The notes under the pieces were generated by a model that saw only the letters and a program-made list of their open reading frames with translations, was not told where the DNA came from and searched no databases. A stretch of DNA of 64,000 nucleotides from Spartobacteria bacterium (GTDB lineage Bacteria; Verrucomicrobiota; Verrucomicrobiia; Chthoniobacterales; UBA10450). This document shows positions 1-10,100 of the stretch, one piece after another. Position numbers and translations under genes: made by a program. Each line of letters starts with the position of its first letter. Positions within the stretch are counted from its first letter, which is position 1. The stretch covers positions 558,001 to 622,000 of the forward strand of contig PMSN01000011.1 in NCBI GenBank assembly GCA_003167555.1, written 5' to 3'.

Positions 1-330
1 TTTACTATCCGCAATTCCTTGAACCTGGAGTTCTTGAAATAGCAGAGTGCCGATAAAAAATCTCTTCGCCAGTTCCGGCAGCGCGCTCTTCGCCGCGGCC
101 TTGTTCTTGATGTCTTTCATCGAGGTTAGTGCGATCACCTCTTTCGGACCGATGCCAATGATGGATCCGTCCGGGTTCATTTTTGTTTTGTAGTCGTCTG
201 AAAGCTGAAGGTAAAACTCCGCATTGTCCGCAGGGTAATCGAGAGACTTCGCGGTCGCCGACGCCGAAGCGACCAGGATGCCGCAGGCAAGACCAAACCA
301 GAAGGAATTCGCGCTAGCTCTGGCGATCAT
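1..330 (-). CDS. Small secreted hypothetical protein (C-terminus beyond left edge)
   Basis: The reading frame is open from an ATG at 330 to the left edge (110 codons, no stop), so only the N-terminus is seen. Residues 1-28 form a signal peptide: a short Arg-containing n-region, then a hydrophobic stretch (FWFGLACGILVASASA). The mature part is polar and I do not recognise its family. The ATG lies 4 nt after the stop of the TIR-WD40 gene on the same strand, so the two are almost certainly co-transcribed. The context suggests an exported partner or simply an operon mate. No function is assigned. Confidence 0.6.
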   Translation of the reverse strand, partial: MIARASANSFWFGLACGILVASASATAKSLDYPADNAEFYLQLSDDYKTKMNPDGSIIGIGPKEVIALTSMKDIKNKAAAKSALPELAKRFFIGTLLFQELQVQGIADSK

Positions 331-334
331 GACA

Positions 335-3300
335 TCAGGGAATGGAGATGACGCGCAAGGTTCTCATTTGGTTGTCACAGATATGGACCACGAGATTGCT
401 TCCTTTGAATAGATTGTCTCGCAACTCTTTCCCAAGGGACTTAAAGAAGTCAGTTAGCCCCGGATTGTTCTCGGTGTCTTTTTGCACGACCGCTCGCATC
501 TCATAGGTTGTGCCAGTCTTGTTGAGTTGAATCGTTATCTTCGTTCCGTCGAAGACTCCCCGCTTGACCAGATAATTCCCTAACTTCCGCGCGTCGGCCT
601 CTGGAACAGATGCAGGGTAGTAGATTTCTCCTCCGTTAAATTCCAGCATCTTCCCCAGGTCGTCAGTCGCTTTGGGAAGCTTCGTGCGCGCTTCAGCAAT
701 TTGTTTCAGAGTCTCAGCGTTGCCGTTCGCGAGCCACTCTGCTTCCGCGAGTGAGTCCGGCGTTTTGTCGCTAATCCGGTTCTGGAGGTATTGAGGAATT
801 GTGAGTTTGGAAAAGGGTGAGATTGAACGCGTGGTGCGATCGGCGAGGAACCAGCGACCCCACCGCGCGCTGTCATCATCGGCCGGGGCCGCGGCGAGTT
901 CGCTCCGAATGTTCGCGAGCTTCTCGTTCCCATCAGGGAGCGGTTCGAAAACGCTGCGGTCGTTCAAGTGTTGACCCGACACTGCTTCAGCCAGGCGCAG
1001 CAACCAGTCGGGCGCCGCTTTGACCATGGGTGCTATGTCTCGAATGTAGGCTACGTTACCGGAAGCGGTCACCACTTGTCTGCCATCTGGACTAAACTGT
1101 GCCCATGTTACCGGCGCCGGATGGAAGAGATAGTCCGAAAGCGGTTTGCCGGTTTCGACATCCCAGATTCGCACCGTCTTATCATCGGAAGCTGTCACTA
1201 ATCGCCGGCCCTCCCGATCAAAGCGAGCCGACCTTACCTCGCCTTCATGGCGAAGTGCCTCGATGGTAGGTTTGCCGCTTTCCAATTCCCAAACTTGGGC
1301 GGTGCGATCAGCCAGGGCCGTTGCGAGATGTTTTCCATCCGGGCTAAACTCAGCTGCCCAGACTGCTATAGCTCTAAGGTTCAGAACTAACTTGCGAGTC
1401 TCCACATCCCAAACTTGCAAAGGAGTAGGAGCGAGCGGACTGGCCCCCAGAGTAAAGAGTCGTTTTCCATCCAGAGAAAACTGTGCGGCAAAGACGTTGA
1501 AGTCTTGCTCGAACGGTTCTGTCACCAGCTTGCCGGTCGCCACGTCCCAGACCCGGGCCTTTTTATTCTCGATCTCCCTGGCCGTGCCCTCCTTGTCTTC
1601 GGCCACCGTAACAACGCGTTTCCCATCCGGGCTGAACTGGGCCATCTGCAATGGGTTTTCTTGCTGAAGGGACGGCCCCAAGCTCTTGCCGCTCCTAGTA
1701 TCCCAAACCCGCGCGCTCCCATCCTTTGACGCGGTAACTACCTCGCCTCCATCCTGGCTGAATTTCGCGGACGCAACATCTGCTTTGTGTCGCATTGGTT
1801 CCGCCGCCGGTTGCCCGGTTTGAACGTTCCAAACTTTCACTTCATTCAGTGAACTAGCCCCGACTGTCACGGCCCATTCGCCTCCCGAGCTAAGTCTTAC
1901 CAAGCTGGGCTCAGCGCCAGTGCCCTTGAATAGCTCCTTCTCGAGCAGATCCTTCTCCGCGTCCCAGACTCGCACGGTATTGTCGTGTGATACCGTCAGG
2001 ATTTGTTTTCCGTCGTGCGAAAACTGCGCCGATTCGACAGCGGTGTCATGTTTCAAGGGCTCGGTTAGCATTCCTCCGTAGCGCACCTCCCAAACTCTCG
2101 TCGTGCCGTCCGAGCATAACGTGACGATGCGGTTGTTGTCCTCGGTGAACCGGGCCAGTTGCACGCCGTGATCGTGTTTGATGGGTTCGGATAGAAGCGC
2201 GCCGCTCTGAGCCCACCAGATTCGTGCGGTCCCATCAGACCCGGCGGTTACAACTCGCTTTCCATCCGGACTGAACTGCGCGGAGTTGATGGTGGCGGAA
2301 TGCGTTAGTTTTACGGAAAGCGGTTTGCCGGTCTGGACTGCCCAGACCTGCGCGATTTCGTTCCCGATGCCAGTTACTATTCGTGTTCCATCCGGGCTAA
2401 ATTGCGCGAACTGGACCGGACTCTCGTTAGGTATGGGATCGGTAATAGCGACGCCCTTTTCGGCATCCCATACCCGCACCGTGCCATCCTGTGAGGCCGT
2501 CACGATGCGCTTTCCGTTGGAACTGAATCGGGCGAGATATACTTCAGCGTCATGCGACAGAGGTGTCAGTAATGGCAGGCCGCTCTGTGCGTTCCAGATT
2601 CGCGCCGTCTTATCAGCTGCTGCGGTCAGGACGCGTGTTCCGTCCGGACTAAACTCCACCGAGCGAACATAACCGCCTTCATGTTTGAGCGGGGCCGTGA
2701 TGGGTTGGCCGGTCTTCACGTCCCAGACCCGCGCGGTGCCATCGACTGAGCCAGTAACCAAGCGAGTGCCATCCGGGCTGAATTGCGCACAAAGTATATC
2801 GCTCTTGTTCGCCAATGGTTCGGTAAGCGCTTTGCCGGTGTTAGGATCCCAAAAGCGCACCTCACCCGCGGGAGATTGGGTCATGACAACCTTTCCATCC
2901 GGACTAAAAACGGGATCTCCGCCTGCGAATGGCTCCGCCAAAGGTTTACCGGCTTCGCCATCCCAGATTTGCGCGACCCGATTCTGGGTTAGAGCTAGAA
3001 TCTGCCTTCCATCAGGACTGAAGACGGCGCGAAGGATCTCACCCGGCTCCTGTGTTTGCAGCGAGGGATCGTCGTGCTTTTCCAATAACGCCGCTGCCTT
3101 TCCCAGAATAGCTATCGCCGTGTCTCGCGTGTTCGCATCGAAGCTGAACTGCGGGTGGTGCACCGTCCCCGTGCTCGCGAACGATTGCAGCGGGAGCGCG
3201 AAGTCTCGATAGGATAGGAGAGTAATGAGGCGACAGATGGCGGCTTGGTTACCGGGATCCAAGGATAAGCTTCGAGCCAGTTGCGCCAGGGCGTTAAAGC

Positions 3301-4249
3301 TTTTCCCTTCATCGATCGAGCGAAGCGCTTGCAGAAAATCAGACTGGCTTAGAGTTGCACGAGTTTTGGCCAGGGCGGACTCGGCGCGAGTTCGCTCGGA
3401 TTCGGCCTGGGCTTGCGCGCGTTGTGCCTCCTGCTTCTGCTGGTAAGCAATCAAGCCAGCAGCCACCGCGATCAGGGCCAGAACAGCAAAGCCCGCGACT
3501 AGTTTGCGAAGGCGGCGGCTTCGGGCCCGTTCCTCTTTGATTTGCCGGTCCTTGTCGCGCTGGATCAGTTCGTCGAAGCCAACACCCATAAGGCCGGCGA
3601 TGAGTTTCAGTCGAGTTTGTTCCAAGGCCCGGCGGTGAAGAGACAGGTCGCCGCGCGTGGCCTCTCTCGGTGCTGAGTCAGCTTTCATTCGGACATCTCC
3701 CGCGATCGGCTCCTGCGCATCTCTGCGGGTGGTGTCCACTTCGCCCTGCCCATCGAGTGGATGGCGGAGCGCTGGGCAGAAACACTCATCCGCGGCCGTG
3801 TAGCCTTCCTTGCTCCCAAAACTGGCGTTCGGCTCGCCATCGATCATCAAGGTCATGATGCGATTCTGGCGGCCGAGAGTTTTGAAATAGCGCACCTCCT
3901 CGTTCACATAGCGCGACACCACGGCGCGCGGCGAGCAGACCACGATCAAAAAACGCGATTCCCGCAGAGCCGTTTGAATCGATTCTCCGAGATCGGCATT
4001 GATCGGAAGCTCCTTTTCATCCTGGAAAACCGGAAAGAAGCGCTCCGGCATCGGTTCGCCCGTCGACGTGGTCCGGTCCCGGAATTCTGCGGGCACGCGA
4101 TAATTCTCCAGAGCTTCGTGGAGCCATTCGGCCCAGCGAATGCGCCCGCGCTGGCCGTCCTTGCGCGTCTCCAGATTATCCTGATGACTGTAGCTAAGGA
4201 AGGCCCAGTATTTGAAACCAGTTCCCTTCGAATCTGGTTCCAAGCTCAT
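335..4249 (-). CDS. TIR domain-transmembrane-WD40 repeat protein
   Basis: 1304 aa. Residues 13-140 form a TIR-like fold: it opens with YWAFLSYSHQD and later has SPRAVVSRYVNEEV, where E117/E118 sits at the position of the catalytic Glu of TIR NADases. A single membrane helix follows at about 250-269 (LVAGFAVLALIAVAAGLIAY), then an Ala/Gln/Glu-rich coiled segment (270-300). Some 15-16 WD40 blades run from about 360 to 1095, each ending in variants of VWD and carrying SPDG. The last 200 residues are not WD40 and are unrecognised. The likely arrangement is a cytosolic TIR effector with the beta-propeller sensor across the membrane. In bacteria TIR domains often cleave NAD+ or make signalling nucleotides; whether this one is active cannot be seen. 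The gene is the first of a pair with the small secreted ORF downstream. Confidence 0.85.
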   Translation of the reverse strand: MSLEPDSKGTGFKYWAFLSYSHQDNLETRKDGQRGRIRWAEWLHEALENYRVPAEFRDRTTSTGEPMPERFFPVFQDEKELPINADLGESIQTALRESRFLIVVCSPRAVVSRYVNEEVRYFKTLGRQNRIMTLMIDGEPNASFGSKEGYTAADECFCPALRHPLDGQGEVDTTRRDAQEPIAGDVRMKADSAPREATRGDLSLHRRALEQTRLKLIAGLMGVGFDELIQRDKDRQIKEERARSRRLRKLVAGFAVLALIAVAAGLIAYQQKQEAQRAQAQAESERTRAESALAKTRATLSQSDFLQALRSIDEGKSFNALAQLARSLSLDPGNQAAICRLITLLSYRDFALPLQSFASTGTVHHPQFSFDANTRDTAIAILGKAAALLEKHDDPSLQTQEPGEILRAVFSPDGRQILALTQNRVAQIWDGEAGKPLAEPFAGGDPVFSPDGKVVMTQSPAGEVRFWDPNTGKALTEPLANKSDILCAQFSPDGTRLVTGSVDGTARVWDVKTGQPITAPLKHEGGYVRSVEFSPDGTRVLTAAADKTARIWNAQSGLPLLTPLSHDAEVYLARFSSNGKRIVTASQDGTVRVWDAEKGVAITDPIPNESPVQFAQFSPDGTRIVTGIGNEIAQVWAVQTGKPLSVKLTHSATINSAQFSPDGKRVVTAGSDGTARIWWAQSGALLSEPIKHDHGVQLARFTEDNNRIVTLCSDGTTRVWEVRYGGMLTEPLKHDTAVESAQFSHDGKQILTVSHDNTVRVWDAEKDLLEKELFKGTGAEPSLVRLSSGGEWAVTVGASSLNEVKVWNVQTGQPAAEPMRHKADVASAKFSQDGGEVVTASKDGSARVWDTRSGKSLGPSLQQENPLQMAQFSPDGKRVVTVAEDKEGTAREIENKKARVWDVATGKLVTEPFEQDFNVFAAQFSLDGKRLFTLGASPLAPTPLQVWDVETRKLVLNLRAIAVWAAEFSPDGKHLATALADRTAQVWELESGKPTIEALRHEGEVRSARFDREGRRLVTASDDKTVRIWDVETGKPLSDYLFHPAPVTWAQFSPDGRQVVTASGNVAYIRDIAPMVKAAPDWLLRLAEAVSGQHLNDRSVFEPLPDGNEKLANIRSELAAAPADDDSARWGRWFLADRTTRSISPFSKLTIPQYLQNRISDKTPDSLAEAEWLANGNAETLKQIAEARTKLPKATDDLGKMLEFNGGEIYYPASVPEADARKLGNYLVKRGVFDGTKITIQLNKTGTTYEMRAVVQKDTENNPGLTDFFKSLGKELRDNLFKGSNLVVHICDNQMRTLRVISIP

Positions 4250-4263
4250 TCTTTAAGCTACCA

Positions 4264-5421
4264 CTAATAGACGTCGCGCTTGTAACGCTTTTCGTTCTTC
4301 AGCTTTTCGACGTAGTCGTTGGCCGCCGTCACATCTTTGCCGCCTTGTTCCTGCACGATCTTGCGCAACGCGGCATCGACATCCTTGGCCATGCGGCGGG
4401 CGTCGCCGCAGACAAAAAACTGCGCGCCTTCGCCGTCGATCCATTTCCAAATCTCGCGCGCATTCTCGAGCATGAGGTTCTGGACATAAATCTTGTGGGC
4501 TTGATCGCGCGACCAGGCGCAATCGAGCCGGGTAAGAATGCCGTCGCGCTGGAAGCGAGCGAAATCCTCTTGGTAGGCGTAGTCGCATGCCTCCCGTTGC
4601 GCTCCGTAGAAGAGCCAGTTTTTTCCTTTCGCGCCGAGCGCCGCGCGCTCCTGCAAAAACGCGCGAAAGGGCGCGACGCCCGTGCCCGGTCCGATCATGA
4701 TGAGGGGGACATTGGAATCTTCGGGCAGATGAAAATGCTTCGCCGAGCTCGGATAAACCGGCACCGGCACGTCGTCTGCGCGTTCCGCCATGAACGATGA
4801 GCAGACACCCTTGCGGACCCGGCCATGGCTTTCATAGCGCACGACGTCGACTATGAAATGCACTTGCTCGGGATAAGCGCGCAAACTCGAGGCGACGGAG
4901 TAAAGCCGCGGCTGCAATTTCGTAAGCAGCCCAACAAATTCTTCCGGGCTAAATTTTACGGACGGATGCTCATTCAGGAAATCGATCGCTTCCATGCCCC
5001 AGAGGTAAGTATCGAGATCTTGTTTGCGCTCCGGATCGAGCAGCTCACCGAGCAGTGGCGCGGCGGAAGCGCGCTGCGCGATCGCCTTCAAGAATTTCGG
5101 CGTCGGCTTGGTGATGGAGTAATCGCGCAGAAGCGCCTTGCGTAAGGTTTTCTGGGTCTTCGCGGCCGTCACCGGCTCATCGCCCTTCGCGCCGAGCAGA
5201 TGAATGATTTCCTCGACCAACTTGGGATCGTTCGTGGGATATACCGCCATCGAGTCGCCGACTTCGAAGCTCAAGCCCCAGCCGGTGAGATCCACTTCGA
5301 GATGGCGGGTGTCCTTCTCCGACTCGGGGCCGCTCATCCGGCGATTGACGATGAGTTTGCCCGGGAACGGATTGCTCCGCGTGTAAGACGCTGGTTTGGG
5401 CGGAGCAGTAACGTTCGGCAT
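4264..5421 (-). CDS. CysJ-like FAD/NADPH reductase without FMN domain (copy 1)
   Basis: About 385 aa, homologous to the FAD- and NADPH-binding half of sulfite reductase flavoprotein alpha, cytochrome P450 reductase and nitric-oxide synthase reductase. Visible motifs are RLYSVASS (FAD), KGVCSSF (FAD phosphates), GPGTGVAPFRAFLQER and CGDARRMAKDV (NADPH), and a C-terminal KRYKRDVY like CysJ. The N-terminal flavodoxin-like FMN domain of full-length CysJ is absent. I place the start at the ATG at 5421 (MPNVTAPPKP); an upstream ATG at 5472 would add residues translated from short repetitive DNA. It lies 86 bp downstream of a close paralogue, itself downstream of a ferredoxin gene, so the pair probably moves electrons between NADPH and ferredoxin or a separate redox partner. 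The substrate is unknown. Confidence 0.85.
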   Translation of the reverse strand: MPNVTAPPKPASYTRSNPFPGKLIVNRRMSGPESEKDTRHLEVDLTGWGLSFEVGDSMAVYPTNDPKLVEEIIHLLGAKGDEPVTAAKTQKTLRKALLRDYSITKPTPKFLKAIAQRASAAPLLGELLDPERKQDLDTYLWGMEAIDFLNEHPSVKFSPEEFVGLLTKLQPRLYSVASSLRAYPEQVHFIVDVVRYESHGRVRKGVCSSFMAERADDVPVPVYPSSAKHFHLPEDSNVPLIMIGPGTGVAPFRAFLQERAALGAKGKNWLFYGAQREACDYAYQEDFARFQRDGILTRLDCAWSRDQAHKIYVQNLMLENAREIWKWIDGEGAQFFVCGDARRMAKDVDAALRKIVQEQGGKDVTAANDYVEKLKNEKRYKRDVY

Positions 5422-5429
5422 CAGGTGGA

Positions 5430-5465
5430 TGGAGTGTGGGAGTAAAGGAGTAGTGGAGTAATGGG
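5430..5465. repeat. Short GGAGTA-type motif array
   Basis: Five loosely spaced copies of GGAGT or GGAGTA occur in about 36 bp between the two reductase paralogues. The array sits in the stretch that would otherwise extend the reading frame of copy 1, which argues against the upstream start. Confidence 0.5.
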
Positions 5466-5507
5466 ACCGCAACTCAACAATTCATGACGCCGTCCTTCAA
5501 CGCTCCA

Positions 5508-6665
5508 TTAGTATACGTCGCGCTTGTAGCGCTTGTCGCTCTTCAGCTTCTCGACGTATTCGTTGGTTTGCTCTTCGCTCTTGCCGCCCTGTTCCTGAAT
5601 GATCGTGCGCAGCGCCGCGTCGACATCCTTGGCCATGCGCCGCGCGTCGCCGCAGACAAAGAAATGCGCGCCCTCCGCCTCCATCCACTTCCAAATCTCG
5701 GCGGCGCCTTCCAGCATCTTGTGCTGGACGTAGGATTTGCCCGCCTGATCGCGTGACCAGGCGCAATCGAGCCGGGTGAGAAAGCCGTCGCTCTGCATCT
5801 TTTCCAGCTCTTCTCTGTAAAAATAATTGCAATGCTCGTGCTGCGATCCGAAGAGGAGCCAGTTCTTTCCTTTCGCGCCGACTGCTTTTCGCTCCTGCAA
5901 ATACGCGCGGAATGGAGCGACGCCTGTGCCCGGCCCCACCATGATGATCGGTGTGTTTCCGTCGTCCGGCAGCCGGAACCGCGAAGTGTTCGGAAAAACT
6001 GGAACCGGCGCATTGTCCGCGCGCTCGGCTAGAAAAGTGGAGCAAACGCCTTTGCGCTGGCGGCCGCGGCTTTCGTAATGCACGACGTCGATCGTGAAAT
6101 GCACCCGCTCTGGATGCGCCTTCAGGCTCGAGGAGATCGAATACAGGCGCGGCATCAATTTCGCCAGCACATCCACGAATTCCTGCGGTGTCCACTTGAT
6201 CGACGGATGTTCGATCAGGAAATCGATCACTTCCATTCCCCAGAGATACGTGTCGAGCTCCTGCTTCCGTTCCGGCTTCAGGAGATCGTTCAGCAACGGC
6301 GCGGCGCTGGCGCGTTCCGCGATCGCTTTCAAAAATTTCGGCGTCGTTTGCGTGATGCGGCAATCGCGCAGCAGCACTTCGCGCAAAGGCTTCGTGCCAT
6401 TCGGTCCCTTCACTTCCTCGTCGCCCTTCACGCCGATGATCTTGATGATTTCATCGGCCAACGCGGGATCGTTCGTCGGCCAGACCGTCATCGAGTCGCC
6501 GACTTCATAGTGCAATCCCCAGCCCGTCAGATCGATTTCAAAATGACGCGTGTCCTTCTCGGAGTCTGAACCGCAGAGGCTGCGATTGACGATGAGTTTG
6601 CCGGGGAAAGGATTGGTGCGCGTGAAGGGCGAGGCCGATTTTGGAGCAGCAGGTTCAGTAGCCAT
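5508..6665 (-). CDS. CysJ-like FAD/NADPH reductase without FMN domain (copy 2)
   Basis: 385 aa with the same architecture as the downstream copy and high identity along the whole length (my estimate is about 60%). It carries RLYSISSS, KGVCSTF, GPGTGVAPFRAYLQER, CGDARRMAKDV and KRYKRDVY. It begins MATEPAAPKSAS at 6665. As in the other copy there is no FMN domain. A tandem duplication followed by divergence explains the pair; both keep all visible cofactor motifs, so both are probably functional. The upstream neighbour on the same strand is a [4Fe-4S] ferredoxin, with a palindromic element between them. Such an enzyme could act as a ferredoxin-NADP reductase analogue, but the physiological acceptor cannot be read from sequence. 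Confidence 0.87.
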   Translation of the reverse strand: MATEPAAPKSASPFTRTNPFPGKLIVNRSLCGSDSEKDTRHFEIDLTGWGLHYEVGDSMTVWPTNDPALADEIIKIIGVKGDEEVKGPNGTKPLREVLLRDCRITQTTPKFLKAIAERASAAPLLNDLLKPERKQELDTYLWGMEVIDFLIEHPSIKWTPQEFVDVLAKLMPRLYSISSSLKAHPERVHFTIDVVHYESRGRQRKGVCSTFLAERADNAPVPVFPNTSRFRLPDDGNTPIIMVGPGTGVAPFRAYLQERKAVGAKGKNWLLFGSQHEHCNYFYREELEKMQSDGFLTRLDCAWSRDQAGKSYVQHKMLEGAAEIWKWMEAEGAHFFVCGDARRMAKDVDAALRTIIQEQGGKSEEQTNEYVEKLKSDKRYKRDVY

Positions 6666-6676
6666 ATTTGGTTTTT

Positions 6677-6752
6677 GTAGCGGCGGTCTCTGACCGCCGA
6701 CGATTCGGAGCTGTTTTTGTCAAACGATCCGGCGGTCAGAGACCGCCGCTGC
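6677..6752. repeat. Intergenic palindrome, TGTAGCGGCGG family
   Basis: Inverted repeat with arms GTAGCGGCGGTCTCTGACCG and CGGCGGTCAGAGACCGCCGC around a 30-nt loop. Each arm is itself a GGTCTCTGACC-type hairpin. A near-identical left arm recurs at 50345. It lies between the reductase copy 2 and the ferredoxin gene. Confidence 0.75.
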
Positions 6753-6761
6753 AGGAAAGCG

Positions 6762-6995
6762 CTACTCGCCGTCGTTGCCGATGGCGAGTGTGGGGCAAAC
6801 ATCCATCGCGCGTTGCGCGGCTCCGGACTCGTCTTCGTTTTCCGGTTGTTTGAAAAAATAGACGTAGGTTTCGTCGTCGTTGTATTTCAAAAGGTTCGGA
6901 GCTTCCTCGAGGCACACCCGGCACGGCGTGCAGGTGTTGTCCACATACCAGGCACCAGGAGCATTTTCGGGTAGTTTGTTTGCTTTGTCGGCCAT
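6762..6995 (-). CDS. Single-cluster [4Fe-4S] ferredoxin
   Basis: 77 aa and acidic. C22-x2-C25-x2-C28 in NTCTPCRVCLEEAP, followed by C67-P (DVCPTLAI), supply four ligands for one [4Fe-4S] cluster. A longer-than-usual acidic insert (YNDDETYVYFFKQPENEDESG) lies between the Cys groups. This type is a soluble low-potential electron carrier. It sits directly upstream of two CysJ-like NADPH reductases that lack an FMN domain, which makes it a natural candidate for their one-electron partner, although this is inference. The predicted product has no signal peptide, so it acts in the cytoplasm and not with the exported decaheme cytochrome upstream. Confidence 0.85.
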   Translation of the reverse strand: MADKANKLPENAPGAWYVDNTCTPCRVCLEEAPNLLKYNDDETYVYFFKQPENEDESGAAQRAMDVCPTLAIGNDGE

Positions 6996-7055
6996 AAAAA
7001 ATTTCTACTGAAAACGGCGGCGAAGGGCAACGTCTTTTATCTGTGCGGCACATGA

Positions 7056-7104
7056 TAGGGACGGCGCGCTGCGCCGTCCGGTCGCCGCAGCGCGGCGACC
7101 CTAC
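7056..7104. repeat. Intergenic palindrome, GTAGGGACGGCGCGC family
   Basis: TAGGGACGGCGCGCTGCGCC followed by GGTCGCCGCAGCGCGGCGAC and CCTACC. Nested GC-rich hairpins with TAGGG/CCTAC ends. It directly follows the stop codon of the decaheme cytochrome gene (stop at 7105-7107), where it may form a transcription-ending hairpin. Confidence 0.7.
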
Positions 7105-10100
7105 CTATGGCGTGGGGAGCGGTGTCGGCTCGATATCGGGTACCAACTCCTCCGGCGCCGGAGTCGCCGTCGCCGCTGGCGTGGGAGTTGGAAGAGGAGT
7201 CAGGAGCATGCCGCTCTTTGTCATCAACTTGCCCTCGCGCGCACTCACATCTTCCACACGGTAAATATATCCCCGGCGCGCGAGACCATCTTTCGAGTCG
7301 CCGTATTCGGAATGCAGATAAAACCGTTCCATCTCCCCGAGATGAAATGGCCGCGACCCGCGCCGGCCGAAGACCACCGTCTGTCCGCCGGTTTCATCGA
7401 CCACGCGATCGCGTTCGAGCCCGCGCGAAACGGCGATCGTCTCGCCCTTGGTCGGGTAGGTCGCGATCAATTTCGGATTCGGCCGCGGACTGAATCCTTG
7501 CGCGCCGGCGACGGTGTCGGGCGAGATGAGTTGGACGACGCGCAAACCATTCCGGCCATCGGCCACGAGCGCGAATTGCGCCGCGTTCACGCTCCCGATC
7601 TGGACCGCGCGCGTGTCGTTGAGCGCGCCGCCTGCGTTGAACATTTGATCGAGTCGCGGCCGCTCCGGATTTTCCACGTCGATAATTGCGAGGCCTTCCG
7701 GCCCGTTCGCGACATAAGCGTAAGTGCGCGCGACGTAGAGCCGCCCCGGCGTTTGGAGGCGAACGACGGCATTCGAGATCGGCACGGGACGCGTCGGCTC
7801 GGTGATGTCGAGGACTTTCAATCCATCGTCATCGGTGACGAAGGCGTAACGGAACTGGATCGCGACGCAGTGCGGGTTGCGCAGGAAATTTCCCGTGTAT
7901 TGGCCGGCGAGCCGCGGATGCATCGGGTCGGTGCAATCGATCACGAACAATCCGCGCGGCGTCGTCATGTAAAGACGATGACCCGCGGCAGTGACAAAGC
8001 TGGCGCCGGTCAGCGCGCCGTCGGGATTGAAGGTAACGTCGCGCTTGAGGAAATTATTGTCGGGATTCCCGTCGACAAGCGTCGCCACGTTCGAGCCGAC
8101 CAGTCCTTCTTCGCGATCCGAGACGTAAACGAACGCATAAAACAGATCGATCGGTTGCTCTTCGTTTTCCGGGATATGCAAGCGCGCCGGATCGAGCGCG
8201 AGCGTGCTCGGCAGCGCGACAGAGGTCGCGTATTTCGTGTTCACTCGCGTGCGCTGGCCGAGCGGAGAAACCGGTGCGCTCACGATGCGCTCGGAAAATC
8301 CTTTCTGGTCGATGTTCGCTACGTCGAAAACTTCGAAGCCGCCCGGCCCGTTCGCGGTGTAGAGATATTCGCCGCGCAACACGATGTCCTGAATGTCGTG
8401 TCCGCTGTGTTCGTAGGCTTCCTTCAAAATGGAATTCGCCTCGAGATGTTTCCGGTAATTGTCCGGATACGCGATCTTGTGCAGATGGCTTCCGATCGCA
8501 GCCTGCGGTTCATCCGGTTCGGTCCAGACGACGGCGTGCAAACCCTCGCGGCCTTCGCCGATGTAGGCGTAACGGCCGAAGAAATTCACCGTGCCGGTGC
8601 CGAACCCGAGCAGTTGCGTCATCCAGGCGTTGTTGTCGTTGCTCTTCGAGAGATGGCAGTCGGTGCAATTCTTCGTCGTGCCAACGCTGCTCGTCGTGTG
8701 CGGGAAATGCGGATTGAACGCCTGGCCGCTGTAACCTTCCGCCGAGAAAGTTTGCTGCTGCGAGTAAACCCACTCGCGATTCGCGTTCTGCGAGCTGACG
8801 ACGACCGCGCTCGACGATCGCAAAACCGCCATCCGATTTTTCTTCACCGTGCCGTCAATGCCGAGCATGAAGACGTCGTCGCGCACGACCTGCGGATTGT
8901 AGGTCGTGTAATTCCGGTCGGTGACGCCCTCGAATTTATTCTGCGGCACACGCTGGTTCGCCTTCATCGGCAAGTGGCAGCCGAAACAACTCGTCGCCCA
9001 CGACGTGTGACAGATCTGGCAATCCATCGCGCTGTTATCGTGCGCCAGTTTCACGCGGCGCTCGGCGGGATCGGGCGAAACCGCGCCGCCCCATATATTC
9101 CCGTCGCGCCTCAGCGTCTTCGCGTAAGCCGACTTCGGATTGTAATGCGAGGAGAGGGGATCGATCGTGTCCATCGTCTGCGGCACTTCCCAGCGCACGT
9201 CCGGCGACATCGTCGATTGCTGGTAAAGCTTCGTCCCTTCCCAGGTGAAACGCGGCCCCCACGGCGTGTTGCTGTTGTTTAGCAGATCGATCGCGCCCGC
9301 GTTGCCGGTGGTGACGAGCGTCGGCCGGCGATCGATCGTGCCGTGGCAATCGATGCAATTGATCGTGGTCGCGTTGCGCGGCTCGCCGTAGAGCTGGCCG
9401 TTTCCGTGCACGTCCTTTTCGAAGTGGCAATCCGCGCACTGCATTCCGTGCGCGAGATGGACATCTTTCAAGTGAACCGCTTTCGCGAACTTGTCCGGAT
9501 CGTCGTGCGGGATTTTGTTGTCAGCCAGATCGAGCAGGTTGCCTTTGCGATCGTGTTTGAAGATCGCGCGGAAAACCCAGCCGTGCCCGTGGTAATCGGC
9601 GAACTGGGTGTTTTTGAGTTTCGGATTCAGTTCCGAAACGCGATCGAGAAAATCCTTGTCGCCCCAAAGTCCCTTCGCCGCGGCCGCCTCGGGATTGCTT
9701 TGCGTTTCGATGACCAGCTCGTCGTCTGTCGGGTTGCGTTGCTCCTTCGGGTACATGAATTCGCCGTCGGTCTCCTGGTCCCACCAGATGTAACCGAGGA
9801 ATGGATTCACGAAGAGATTGCCCTGATGCATGTGGCAGTTCATGCACTGGCTCGATGGGATCGCGCGCGTGAATTGATGGAGCACGGGATGGCCGCGCTC
9901 TTTTTTCGGTATGGTTTTGTCCGCGGTGAAACTGAGACCTTGATGTCCGTACTTGCTCCACCAGCCGGAATTCGTCGGCGAGCGATCGTTCGCGTAAACG
10001 ACGTGGCAGGCGGAGCAACCGCTCGAGCGATAATCCCCGGGGTGATCGTTCGAGCCGAGGAATCCGAGGAGCGGATCGTGCAATCGCGTTTTTTGCAGAC

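Noticed and set aside
1050-3050. Many plus-strand open frames opposite the WD40 region
   Set aside because: They mirror the repeated WD40 codons on the minus strand and have no homology of their own.
7312-9282. Long plus-strand frame (about 650 codons) opposite the decaheme cytochrome
   Set aside because: It is an antisense shadow of a GC-rich gene with ten clear heme motifs; the product is Arg-rich with no domain.
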